A stretch of DNA of 64,000 bases from positions 124,001 to 188,000 of the forward strand of contig NZ_JACHCG010000004.1 of assembly GCF_014200595.1 (NCBI RefSeq). Reading direction: 5' to 3'. Position 1 is the first letter of the stretch. Each line of letters starts with the position of its first letter. The stretch is from Pedobacter cryoconitis (GTDB lineage: Bacteria > Bacteroidota > Bacteroidia > Sphingobacteriales > Sphingobacteriaceae). The translations under genes were made by a program, and so were the position numbers. Of the stretch, positions 47,479 through 55,627 are shown one piece after another. Under the pieces are notes generated by a model, which was not told the DNA's origin, ran no database searches, and worked only from the letters and a program-made list of their open reading frames with translations.

Positions 47479-47513
47479 AACAAGTTATCCACATAAAATG
47501 TGGATAACTTGTT
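47479..47513. repeat. Inverted repeat containing two DnaA-box-like sequences
   Basis: AACAAGTTATCCACAT (47479-47494) is perfectly repeated in inverted form at 47498-47513 with only AAA between. Each arm contains TTATCCACA (47485-47493; complement at 47499-47507), the consensus DnaA box. It lies between two convergent genes, where a bidirectional terminator is expected. The hairpin is followed by TTTA on one side only. Confidence 0.7.
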
Positions 47514-47543
47514 TACAACGTGAATAACGTGTTATGGATTGGC

Positions 47544-48614
47544 TTAATGCCATGCTTTTCTGAGGAACCGCAGCCAGTTTCCCTGCATCAGGTTTTTAAT
47601 ATCCTCAGTTGTATATCCTCTTTTTGTTAAAAGTGCAGGTATCTTCTGTAAATCGGCAATGTTTTCCACATCATATGGACATTGTTCTGTTCCGAATGCA
47701 CCATCCAGATCCGATCCGATACCTACGTGTAAGGTATTACCAGCGATCTGGCAGATATGATCTAAATGGTTCACCATAACTTCCAGGTTACAGTTCATAC
47801 TTCTTGGTGTTGACTGTCCGCGAACCCAGTTTGGGACCATCATCCAGGCATCAAGTGCTAAGCCAATAACTGCGCCACGGGTAATTAGTGCTTTAATTTG
47901 CCCGTCGCTATATTGACGGTTGTGGTTAACTAAGGCTCTGCAATTGTTATGAGATGCACAGATATGTCCGTTAAAATGGTCCAGTGCTTCCCAGAAACTG
48001 TCATCGCACAAATGTGTGGCATCCAGAATGATGTTCAGACGTTCCATTTCTTTGAGCAGTTCATGACCTTTTGGACCCATAAAACCTGTGGCATCTGTAC
48101 CTTGTGCATACCGTCCGGGGCCATAATGGGCCGGTCCGACTGCACGAAGACCATTGGCATGAGCGCGTTCCAGATGCTGAATAGTCACGATAGAATCTGC
48201 ACCTTCGAGGCTTAAAATATAACCGATGGGCTTCTGTTCGTCCGGTTGATCGTTCTCCCATAACTGCACATGCTTTTCGAGTGTTTGCAGGTTATTGATC
48301 TGTACCATCTCCCCGGCTTCTTCCATGGCCTTATACCAGGCCAGCTGACCTTGTGTTTGTGCCCAGGCCTGTTCTGGTGAATGCCAGCCGGGCAAGTTAT
48401 TCCCAGGGGCAACATAACGTGCAATCTGGGTAGCGACGACTAAACCTATCTTACCTTTCCGAAGCTCCGGTAAAGACACTACGGCTTTGGCACGATCAGG
48501 TTTATCTGTTAATCCTTTTTCTCTTTCATTAATGGCAGCAATTGGCAACCGCAAATCGCGGTTCCATTCCAGCGCATTCATACTTAAATCCAGGTGTGCA
48601 TCTATAGTAAACAT
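47544..48614 (-). CDS. Membrane dipeptidase, peptidase family M19
   Basis: A 356-residue protein without a signal peptide. M19 motifs include FTIDAHLDLSMNALEW (H-x-D), YILSLEGADSI (bridging glutamate), LDATHLCDDSFWEALDHF, GHICASHNNCRALV and LHVGIGSDLDGAFG. The family hydrolyses dipeptides and often accepts D-residues at the C-terminal position. It is the last gene of a minus-strand operon with a D-threonine-aldolase-like enzyme, RidA and a GntP-type permease, with gaps of 11, 1 and 10 bp. Confidence 0.93.
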   Translation of the reverse strand: MFTIDAHLDLSMNALEWNRDLRLPIAAINEREKGLTDKPDRAKAVVSLPELRKGKIGLVVATQIARYVAPGNNLPGWHSPEQAWAQTQGQLAWYKAMEEAGEMVQINNLQTLEKHVQLWENDQPDEQKPIGYILSLEGADSIVTIQHLERAHANGLRAVGPAHYGPGRYAQGTDATGFMGPKGHELLKEMERLNIILDATHLCDDSFWEALDHFNGHICASHNNCRALVNHNRQYSDGQIKALITRGAVIGLALDAWMMVPNWVRGQSTPRSMNCNLEVMVNHLDHICQIAGNTLHVGIGSDLDGAFGTEQCPYDVENIADLQKIPALLTKRGYTTEDIKNLMQGNWLRFLRKAWH

Positions 48615-48625
48615 CAGCTTAAAAA

Positions 48626-49738
48626 TTAAATATTAATCTTCCTCTCCCGTGAAATTATCTTCCACCCCTCTGTTAGTTTATGATTGTTAATGATATTCGC
48701 ACTGCCGTAAAGTGCTACTGTAGGACAGATATGTACTGGTAAACCATACAGGATATCCCCGATCCGGAAACCATGACCTGACCCCAGCTCCAGCACCAGG
48801 TGTTCTTCGCTCTGGCTTACGGCTTCTGCTGTGGGTGCATTCAAAAAATAAACCCTCTTTTTTAATAAATTCTCTGCTGCTACTGCTTTGTGCCCGAGGT
48901 CCACCGTGATCTTTGTAGCAGATGTTAAGGAAATAACACGGGTAATCACCAGTGCTGCCGTCAGATAATCCTGCTCTGCAAAAGCATCCTGATAGCCTTT
49001 ATCCCATAATACAAATGTACCAGGACTGCATTCTATAGAGTCCAGCTTTGCATAAATCGGGAAAGTAGGTGTTCCTCCGGCAATAATCACCGGCTCTGCC
49101 ATCCCTTTCCCAACAAGCTGTCTGGTTAATTTATCAATAGACGCTAATATAACAGCGGCCTGCTTTTCTCTTAATGCGTAATCTGCATCATGAATGTGTC
49201 CGTCATAAGCATGAAGCCCTAAAATTTCAACACCTTTTTCGGCTGCCGCAGTTTCATAAAGTGCCAATGCATGCTCGTCCGGCAGTATGCCAGTTCTGTT
49301 CATCCCGACGTTAAGGTCAAGAAAAACAGGTATGACCACTCCTGAAACTGTCGCCGCATGGGCAATCTCTTTCAGAGAGGATTCATTATCAATCAGACAA
49401 GAAAACACAGTATCCGGATAGGTTTTGATCAATTGAATAAACCGGTCAATCTTTGGCCCTACAGGTTGATAGGCTAACAACACATCCGATGCTTTACAAA
49501 GACCAAGCATCTCTGCTTCGGCAATAGTTGCACATTTAAATTTAGTGATCCCGGCAGCTAATAACTGCTGCGTAATTTCTACTGTTTTATGGGTTTTAAC
49601 ATGTGGTCTCAGCCTGTTTATGGCAGGAATGTGCTGCTTTAATTTTTCAATATTTGCAGTTATTCTTTCCTGGTAGAATACCAGGGCTGGCGAGTCCAGC
49701 TGTTCCACTTCATCAATTAAATACCAGTCTGCTGCCAT
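48626..49738 (-). CDS. D-threonine aldolase-like PLP enzyme
   Basis: A 370-residue protein from the ATG at 49738, one base after the RidA stop; upstream in-frame ATGs overlap RidA. The fold-type III alanine-racemase-like barrel is shown by IDEVEQLDSPALVFYQERI, the PLP lysine in RPHVKTHKT, LDLNVGMNRTGI and the C-terminal metal-binding VHICPTVAL. Relatives cleave or dehydrate D-beta-hydroxy amino acids (D-Thr, D-Ser). With the dipeptidase it suggests breakdown of D-amino-acid-containing peptides. Confidence 0.85.
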   Translation of the reverse strand: MAADWYLIDEVEQLDSPALVFYQERITANIEKLKQHIPAINRLRPHVKTHKTVEITQQLLAAGITKFKCATIAEAEMLGLCKASDVLLAYQPVGPKIDRFIQLIKTYPDTVFSCLIDNESSLKEIAHAATVSGVVIPVFLDLNVGMNRTGILPDEHALALYETAAAEKGVEILGLHAYDGHIHDADYALREKQAAVILASIDKLTRQLVGKGMAEPVIIAGGTPTFPIYAKLDSIECSPGTFVLWDKGYQDAFAEQDYLTAALVITRVISLTSATKITVDLGHKAVAAENLLKKRVYFLNAPTAEAVSQSEEHLVLELGSGHGFRIGDILYGLPVHICPTVALYGSANIINNHKLTEGWKIISRERKINI

Positions 49739-49739
49739 A

Positions 49740-50213
49740 TTACTCATGCAATTCGAACATCGCCTCAATTTCTACCGGAATATTATCAGGCAATGAACCA
49801 AAGCCTACAGCACTGCGTGTACCTATTCCGTTTTCTTCTCCCCATACTTGTGCAAATAATTCACTGCATCCGTTGATAATAAAAGGGTGTTTTTCGAAGT
49901 CCGGTGTACAATTGACCATGCCTAAAACTTTGATCACTCTTTTTACCCGGTTCAGTGTACCCAGGTTAGTTTTAATGGTGGATAACATGGTCAGACCAAC
50001 TTGTCTTGCTGCCAGTTTACCTTCCTCCTGAGTAAGATCAGCACCGATACGGCCAATAATCAGGCTTTTATCGTCATTCACAGGCCCGTGTCCGGACAAG
50101 TAAAGGTATTTACCATCAATCAAATATGGTTTATAAACTCCAAGAGGTGTTGGTGCTGGTGGCAGCGTTAATCCTGATTTTGCAAATTGCGCTTCTGCAC
50201 TTAAGTTTTCCAT
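49740..50213 (-). CDS. RidA-family enamine/imine deaminase-like protein
   Basis: A 157-residue protein. It is longer than archetypal RidA (about 128) owing to an N-terminal extension. Family patterns: LYLSGHGPVNDD, AARQVGLTMLSTIKTNLGTL, VKRVIKVLGMVNCTPDF, and the conserved arginine in GTRSAVGFGSLPDNIPVEIE. RidA proteins hydrolyse reactive 2-aminoacrylate released by PLP dehydratases, which fits the D-threonine-aldolase/D-serine-dehydratase-like enzyme encoded next to it. Confidence 0.88.
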   Translation of the reverse strand: MENLSAEAQFAKSGLTLPPAPTPLGVYKPYLIDGKYLYLSGHGPVNDDKSLIIGRIGADLTQEEGKLAARQVGLTMLSTIKTNLGTLNRVKRVIKVLGMVNCTPDFEKHPFIINGCSELFAQVWGEENGIGTRSAVGFGSLPDNIPVEIEAMFELHE

Positions 50214-50223
50214 TGTATATTAT

Positions 50224-51537
50224 TTAGATAATTTGATTTAATAAAAGTACGCCGATCAGTCCTGCTGTTCCAACTATTGATTCCATCAATGCCCATGATT
50301 TAAACGTATTTTTCAGACTAAGGTTAAAATATTCTTTAAACATCCAGAATCCGGCATCGTTTACGTGAGAGAACATTAAGCTCCCGGCCCCTACTGCGAG
50401 TACCATCAGATTGGGATTGGTGTTCGTAGCCACCATCAGCGGTAAGATAATACCTGCGGTGGTTAAGCCGGCCACTGTAGCTGAACCGACACAAAAACGG
50501 ATGACAGCAGTAATGAGCCAGCCAAGGAACAGTGGTTGCATATGCAGTTCTTTTAACATCACTGCGATTTGTGCACTGACGCCACTGTCTACGAGTACTT
50601 GTTTTAATGCACCCGAACCGCCAATAATCAGCAGAATAAGGGCTACATCTTTAATAGCTTCTCCATAGAGCTCCATGATATAGGTCATTTTCTTTCCCTG
50701 GAAAATCCCAAGAGTCAGTGTTGCGGTAATTAAAGCAATCAGCATGACCACATTTGATTCGCCTGCAAGCCCCATCAGGTTATTTAGTCCGGGTAATTGT
50801 TTAGCGGAGAAAGATAATACCGAAGCAACAACGAGTAATAAAACCGGTAAAAGAGCAGTAAAGAAACTATTGAAAGTTCCTGGCAATTCGTCCTCAGGTT
50901 TATCGGCAGGAACAAAACTTTTTAATGGAGTAGAAGGAATGTTTTTGAGTGTTCTGGCAAAAAGAGGCCCGCCAATCACAATTGCGGGTATAGCAACAAT
51001 TAAACCGTACAACAAGGTAAGCCCCATATTCGCTTTAAATTGTATCACTAAAGCAGATGGTGAGGGATGCGGCGGAAGAAATCCATGGGTCACAGAAAGT
51101 GCTGCCAGCATGGGCAGACCGATATATATTGCGGGCAGTTTATATTTATAGACTACAGAAAAGATTAACGGAATCATTAATACAAATCCAATTCCGTAAA
51201 AGAGTGGGATACCAATTAAAAATCCGGTCACCACTACTCCCCATTGAATGTATTTTTCTCCGCAGATCTTCATAATTACAGCAGCGATCCGCTGGGCTGC
51301 CCCACTATCAGCAACCAGTTTTCCCAGCATGGCCCCTACGGTAATAATGATAAGTAATGAGCCCAGTACATCGCCTATTCCCTTTTCAACTGAACCAGCA
51401 ATTTTATTTAGCGGGATACCCAGCGCTATGCCTGCAATGATAGATACGATCAGGAAAGAAAGAAAAGCATTGATCCGCATGGCGGACACCATTATAATTA
51501 ATAAAAGGATACAAAGCAGTACAATAATCAGGGTCAT
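50224..51537 (-). CDS. GntP-family permease
   Basis: A 437-residue protein with about 12 transmembrane segments. The GntP pattern includes ISIIAGIALGIPLNKIAGS, GSLLIIITVGAMLGKLVADS, THGFLPPHPSPSALVIQF and ATVAGLTTAGIILPLMVATN. GntP relatives transport gluconate and other hydroxy acids, and one E. coli member (DsdX) takes up D-serine. The neighbouring D-amino-acid genes favour a D-hydroxy-amino-acid or related hydroxy acid. It is the first gene of its operon. Confidence 0.9.
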   Translation of the reverse strand: MTLIIVLLCILLLIIMVSAMRINAFLSFLIVSIIAGIALGIPLNKIAGSVEKGIGDVLGSLLIIITVGAMLGKLVADSGAAQRIAAVIMKICGEKYIQWGVVVTGFLIGIPLFYGIGFVLMIPLIFSVVYKYKLPAIYIGLPMLAALSVTHGFLPPHPSPSALVIQFKANMGLTLLYGLIVAIPAIVIGGPLFARTLKNIPSTPLKSFVPADKPEDELPGTFNSFFTALLPVLLLVVASVLSFSAKQLPGLNNLMGLAGESNVVMLIALITATLTLGIFQGKKMTYIMELYGEAIKDVALILLIIGGSGALKQVLVDSGVSAQIAVMLKELHMQPLFLGWLITAVIRFCVGSATVAGLTTAGIILPLMVATNTNPNLMVLAVGAGSLMFSHVNDAGFWMFKEYFNLSLKNTFKSWALMESIVGTAGLIGVLLLNQII

Positions 51538-51599
51538 TTGGCTCTTTTTAGATCAGATAAGATACAAAGATTAAAGGCAACAGGAGAGGAAATCCCAAT

Positions 51600-51650
51600 A
51601 AAAAAAGAGGCCGCTTATTCCTGAATTTTCATCAGAAATTTAGCAGCCTC
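51600..51650 (-). terminator. Intrinsic terminator of the GMC/small-subunit operon
   Basis: On the minus strand GAGGCTGCT (51642-51650) pairs with AGCGGCCTC (51607-51615), one G-U pair, with a small inner hairpin in the loop, followed by TTTTTTT. It lies 19 bp past the stop codon of the small subunit. Confidence 0.75.
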
Positions 51651-51668
51651 CAATATAAAGTGTTAGAA

Positions 51669-52295
51669 TTAAACGTTCTCCATTCCGTACTGCTTCAATA
51701 CATCGGCAGGTACTCCAGTCCATTTGTTAGGTACATTACCTACATATCCCAAATCTTTTACACCCATTTCTGTGGTGAAAAATCCAGAGGCCGTCAGATC
51801 TCTCATCAGGCTGAAAAAAGCGGCTCCCTGCTGCATTCCAGGTTTAACTTTTTTCGGGTAGGCAATGTCTTCGACCATCTCAATACGCTGTTTTTCTGAC
51901 GCGTCTTTAAATGTTTGCTGAAAACGGTTAAGGCACTGGATGTCCAGCCATTTTAATCCGCCACGCATAGGTATCTGGTGGTCGGGAATATCTTTAACGA
52001 TAAATTCAATAAATTCCGGCACTTTAGCATCTGTGGCACTTCCTGATTTTCCATCCTTTGGAATGATAATATCTGAAAGGATTGCAATAGTAGCCATCTC
52101 ATGTGCATTGAAGAACTTTGCTGCATTTAAAGCATTGTCTCTTTCTACTTCGAAAGCTTCTCTGCCTGGTTGAGCAGCAGCTTTTTCATCTGCTGCTTTA
52201 TCTGTTTTAAGCGCTCCTGGTTTACAAGCTTCCAGCAATACTGCTGAACTTATAGCCGTTAAGCCTAAGGCTTTGAGTGATTCACGTCTGTTCAT
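51669..52295 (-). CDS. Gluconate 2-dehydrogenase subunit 3 family protein (Tat signal)
   Basis: A 208-residue protein from the ATG at 52295. The N-terminus is MNRRESLKALGLTAISSAVL, a twin-arginine signal ending in LLEAC, which could be a lipoprotein site. The body (EVERDNALNAAKFFNAHEMA, TIAILSDIIIPKDGKSGSAT) is typical of the small subunit of FAD-dependent sugar/polyol dehydrogenases. It starts 11 bp after the GMC gene, and its Tat signal may export the folded GMC subunit, which lacks a signal of its own. Confidence 0.85.
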   Translation of the reverse strand: MNRRESLKALGLTAISSAVLLEACKPGALKTDKAADEKAAAQPGREAFEVERDNALNAAKFFNAHEMATIAILSDIIIPKDGKSGSATDAKVPEFIEFIVKDIPDHQIPMRGGLKWLDIQCLNRFQQTFKDASEKQRIEMVEDIAYPKKVKPGMQQGAAFFSLMRDLTASGFFTTEMGVKDLGYVGNVPNKWTGVPADVLKQYGMENV

Positions 52296-52306
52296 GTCTA
52301 TTTTGG

Positions 52307-54046
52307 TTAGCTCAGGTTTAATTTTTTCTTTTCTGCAAGGATATATTCTGCTGTACGCATCGATAGGGCCAGAATTGTCCACGTTGCATTTTTATCACCC
52401 TGTTGTACAAAAGGGGCAGCATCCACCACAAACAGATTTTTACAATCGTGTGCCTGGCACCATTTATTTAAAGCAGATTTTTTTGGATCATCTCCCATCC
52501 TTACGGTACCTACCTCATGGATAATTTTACCCGGGGCTTCTAATCCATAATTATCTTCCGGCCCATGAACTTTTGAAGTCACAATAGCGCCCATGGTATG
52601 CATCATTTCCTGGAAGGTCTCCTGCATGTGTTTAGCTTGTTTTACTTCTTCAACAGCCCATTTATAGTTAAAACGTAATACAGGGATACCGTATTTGTCC
52701 ACTACTTTAGGGTCTATTTCACAGTAATTAGATTCTCTGGCGATCGCTGTTCCACGTCCGGCCATACCTACTTGTGTACCAAAGAAACGTCTGTAATCGT
52801 CTTTTAAACCAATACCGTATCCACCTGCTTCTTTCATTTTACCGTCTCTTGCGGGTACAGCACCATTCATGTTCTCTATGCCACCACCAAAGCCGTAGCC
52901 CGGCATATGTAATCCACCGCCGTATTCGATATGGTAACCACGCGGAAAGTCCAGTTTTTTATTGTCTAGCCACCATGGAGAGTAAATGTGCACACTACCT
53001 ACTCCATCTTCGTTATAACGTTTACGGTCCATGAGTTGTGGCAGAAATCCACTTAAACTTGCACCAGTTGAGTCATGTAAGTATTTACCGACTACGTTGC
53101 TGTTATTAGCCAGACCATTAGGGTGGGCCACTGATTTAGAGTTTAACAACAAACGGGCAGATTCGCAGGCACTGGCGCCAAGGATAACTACTTTCCCTCT
53201 AACCTGATGTTCTTCCATCGTAGTCTTATCTACATAAGATACACCGGTAGCCAGACCACCTTTATCTGTAAGTACTTCACGTACCATTGCATTGGTGATC
53301 ACGGTCAGGTTCCCTGTTTTTACTGCTGGTATAACCAGGCAGGATGAGGAAGAAAAGTCACCGTAAACTTTACAGCTTCTGCCGCATTGCCCACAATAGA
53401 AACAAGGGGCACGATCTTTATTATTTGGTAATGCTTCTGTTAATACTGATCCGCGGCCCGGAATAACGGTTACGCCATTCTTTTTAGCTGCTTTTTTAAT
53501 AAACAGCTCATTTAATCTTGGTTTCGGCGGCGCCATGAAAATACCATCAGGCTCGCTTTCTATACCTTCTACAGTACCGTAGATCCCGATTAACCGGTCT
53601 ACTTTATCATAAAATGGCTTGATTTCCTCATAAGTTATAGGCCAGTTGTCTGTCAGTCCGTCTTTACACTTAAAATCCTCTGGTCCCATCCTCAAAGAGA
53701 TACGCCCCCAGTGGTTGGTCCTTCCTCCCAGCATCCTTGAACGGAACCAGGCGAATTCAGAATTGTTCTTTTGGGTGTAAGGTTCTCCATCAAGTTCCCA
53801 ACCTCCATAAGCAGCATCAAAATCTCCGAACGGGCGTACAGTTCCTGCACCACGTCTTGGAGATTCCCATGGCCATTTTAGTTGCTGCGCATCCAGACGT
53901 GGATCAAAATAGGCACCTGCTTCAAGCATCAGCACTTTTTGACCGGCATTGGCCAGCACGTATCCTGCCATACCCCCACCCGCTCCGGATCCAACTATTA
54001 TGGCGTCATATTCGACGTCTGACTTTTTAATTTGAAATTCGTTCAT
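52307..54046 (-). CDS. GMC-family FAD oxidoreductase (large subunit)
   Basis: A 579-residue protein. The FAD motif is IIVGSGAGGGMAGYVLANAG with the following LMLEAG. The substrate-site histidine lies in HEVGTVRMGDDPKKS and the family C-terminal block is NLFVVDAAPFVQQGDKNATW. A cysteine cluster (CFYCGQCGRSC, about residues 215-225) resembles the Fe-S ligand region of three-subunit FAD glucose dehydrogenases. No signal peptide. It probably oxidises a sugar, polyol or sugar acid in the periplasm together with the Tat-type subunit; substrate unknown. No cytochrome c subunit is encoded nearby. Confidence 0.88.
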   Translation of the reverse strand: MNEFQIKKSDVEYDAIIVGSGAGGGMAGYVLANAGQKVLMLEAGAYFDPRLDAQQLKWPWESPRRGAGTVRPFGDFDAAYGGWELDGEPYTQKNNSEFAWFRSRMLGGRTNHWGRISLRMGPEDFKCKDGLTDNWPITYEEIKPFYDKVDRLIGIYGTVEGIESEPDGIFMAPPKPRLNELFIKKAAKKNGVTVIPGRGSVLTEALPNNKDRAPCFYCGQCGRSCKVYGDFSSSSCLVIPAVKTGNLTVITNAMVREVLTDKGGLATGVSYVDKTTMEEHQVRGKVVILGASACESARLLLNSKSVAHPNGLANNSNVVGKYLHDSTGASLSGFLPQLMDRKRYNEDGVGSVHIYSPWWLDNKKLDFPRGYHIEYGGGLHMPGYGFGGGIENMNGAVPARDGKMKEAGGYGIGLKDDYRRFFGTQVGMAGRGTAIARESNYCEIDPKVVDKYGIPVLRFNYKWAVEEVKQAKHMQETFQEMMHTMGAIVTSKVHGPEDNYGLEAPGKIIHEVGTVRMGDDPKKSALNKWCQAHDCKNLFVVDAAPFVQQGDKNATWTILALSMRTAEYILAEKKKLNLS

Positions 54047-54111
54047 ACTACCTGCTTTTATTATTAAATGGTTTTAGCTCGTATTTGGCGTATGTAATTT
54101 AGTATTAAATT

Positions 54112-54612
54112 CTAAATTTTGGAATTTTTATCAAATAAGTTACTGATGATGGATTCAGTCTCAGGATGAGTAATAACCGGCTGTTTAATGACATAGTCTG
54201 TAGCAAGTTGCGTGAGCACGGTAGAAAGCGTATTTATGCCCCAGTGTTCACTGTATTTACCGTTTACAATCTTTACAATATCAATGACCTGAATGGCAAC
54301 TTTTTTTCCGGTAGGCGGCATTCCCATGAAAGTACCGTTGTGTGTTCCTGTAATTGTTTTACGGGTAGTCACCAGCTCTCCTTCTGCAATCTGATCATAG
54401 ATCGTAACTTTAAGGTCAGGAAAGGCGGGTCTTAAGACTTGATTAAATGTATAAATCATTCCTCCCGGACCGTTATCACTTCCTTCAGGGGCGGTATGGT
54501 TAATAAACTGGTCATCCATCAATTCTTTAAAGCTTTCCAGGTTACCTTGTTCAATGACTTCGAGATTAAAGCGCTTGACTACTGTTTTGTTTTGTTCAAG
54601 TTGAGTTTCCAT
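54112..54612 (-). CDS. Ester cyclase / SnoaL-like polyketide cyclase family protein
   Basis: A 166-residue protein. The SnoaL pattern is NKTVVKRFNLEVIEQGNLES, FKELMDDQFINHTAPEGSDN, LRPAFPDLKVTIYDQIAEGE and GTFMGMPPTGKKVAIQVIDI. Members form an NTF2-like cone and mostly have no assigned reaction. It is 65 bp upstream of the GMC gene on the same strand and may share its transcript. The C-terminal 20 residues are poorly conserved. Confidence 0.82.
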   Translation of the reverse strand: METQLEQNKTVVKRFNLEVIEQGNLESFKELMDDQFINHTAPEGSDNGPGGMIYTFNQVLRPAFPDLKVTIYDQIAEGELVTTRKTITGTHNGTFMGMPPTGKKVAIQVIDIVKIVNGKYSEHWGINTLSTVLTQLATDYVIKQPVITHPETESIISNLFDKNSKI

Positions 54613-54775
54613 CTTTCTATTTGTTATGGGAACCTTAAATTGGTTCGGTATTCTACAAACAAAGATAAGGCCGGATAGGTTCTGCCTATCAGGTTTAGTA
54701 TTAATTTTCTACAATGGTTTTATGAATGATTTAAAATATCATTAGCTTTATCAGGCTGTTTATTTAGCATTATTT

Positions 54776-54997
54776 ATGGCCGAACTGCTCTTATTAATGG
54801 GTTTACTATTACCACAAACTATTGCCGGGATTTTTGCAAAAAGCCAGGGAAGAAGTTTTTGGTTCTGGTTTTTCATTTCCTTTCTTATTCCAATCATCTC
54901 TTTAGTAGTGTTATTATTTCTGGACGATAAGAGTGAGGGTAGTGATACTGGCTTCAAGCTCGCAGACCATGTAAAAAGAGATAAAGAGGAAGTATAA
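54776..54997 (+). CDS. Small membrane protein of unknown function
   Basis: A 73-residue protein. It has two hydrophobic stretches (MAELLLLMGLLLPQTIAGIF and SFWFWFFISFLIPIISLVVL) joined by a short KSQGR turn, and a charged C-terminal tail (LADHVKRDKEEV). The layout resembles small two-helix membrane proteins with a GR-x-FWFWF motif, of unknown role. Its TAA stop lies within the 8-bp flanking duplication of the mobile element that begins at 55000, so the element sits immediately behind the gene. Confidence 0.6.
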   Translation: MAELLLLMGLLLPQTIAGIFAKSQGRSFWFWFFISFLIPIISLVVLLFLDDKSEGSDTGFKLADHVKRDKEEV

Positions 54998-55436
54998 AAG
55001 GATCAAGTCATCAACTTTTGGAGCAGGTTTTTTTTTAAGCATAAATTTTTGACATGCTCAACAGAAAGTCTTTGAGATCACGGATGCTCTTATGCCTGTG
55101 GAAGTTGCGCTGAAAGCTTTCAATTTGCATGGGAATGACCCGGCCGAAACAAGGCCGGGCTGTTAGTAAATAAATTCAAAATAGCTAAATAATAACTCTA
55201 TACCGGCCGGGTACTGCCTGAGTACTGCCCGGGTACTCGTTAGGGTAAGAGCAATGCTAAAGTAACGTGAGTCCATGGCAAGTCCAAGTCAAAACAACTA
55301 GTTGAAATGACTTAGAGTACGTATGCTTAAAGGCTGTTTACAACCTGGTATCACTCCGATCTCTATTCAGGCACAACTTAGGTCATAACCGGATGAAGAT
55401 TAATGAAATTATAATTTTCCCTTTGACTAACCCACA

Positions 55437-55480
55437 GACAACTGCGGACAATTGCAGACAGCTGCGGACAATTGCGGACA
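55437..55480 (+). repeat. 10-bp tandem repeat array inside element copy 1
   Basis: Four successive 10-mers, GACAACTGCG, GACAATTGCA, GACAGCTGCG and GACAATTGCG, followed by GACA. Each has a CAATTG- or CAGCTG-like palindromic core, phased by about one helical turn. The array is preserved in copy 2 with point changes. Confidence 0.85.
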
Positions 55481-55546
55481 TTTTTTACGCATCCGGATAA
55501 TCTTTAACGCGAATAGCTTACATTGGTGGAAAAGCATTTATTTATT

Positions 55547-55627
55547 ATGGGAAGTTTAACGGGTAAATTTTCAAAGGGAATCCTGGGCGGTTTCATTTTT
55601 AAAGCAGCAGTTTGGAGTACATTATGA
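55547..55627 (+). pseudogene. Truncated small ORF, DUF6266-like N-terminus (copy 1)
   Basis: ATG at 55547 opens 26 codons beginning MGSLTGKFSKGILGGF and ending in a stop at the right terminal repeat. The start resembles the N-terminus of DUF6266 proteins (of the MGK..KGILGGFSGKVG type) as I remember it from Bacteroidota; the rest of such a protein, about 200 residues, is missing. Copy 2 has the same ORF with a different continuation, so copy 1 is probably internally deleted. Confidence 0.5.

Noticed and set aside
47479..47513. Replication origin (two DnaA boxes)
   Set aside because: Only two boxes, no AT-rich unwinding region, and no dnaA, dnaN or parAB nearby; kept as an odd repeat only.
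55437..55480. CRISPR-like array
   Set aside because: Units of 10 bp without spacers and no cas genes; a simple tandem repeat inside a mobile element.
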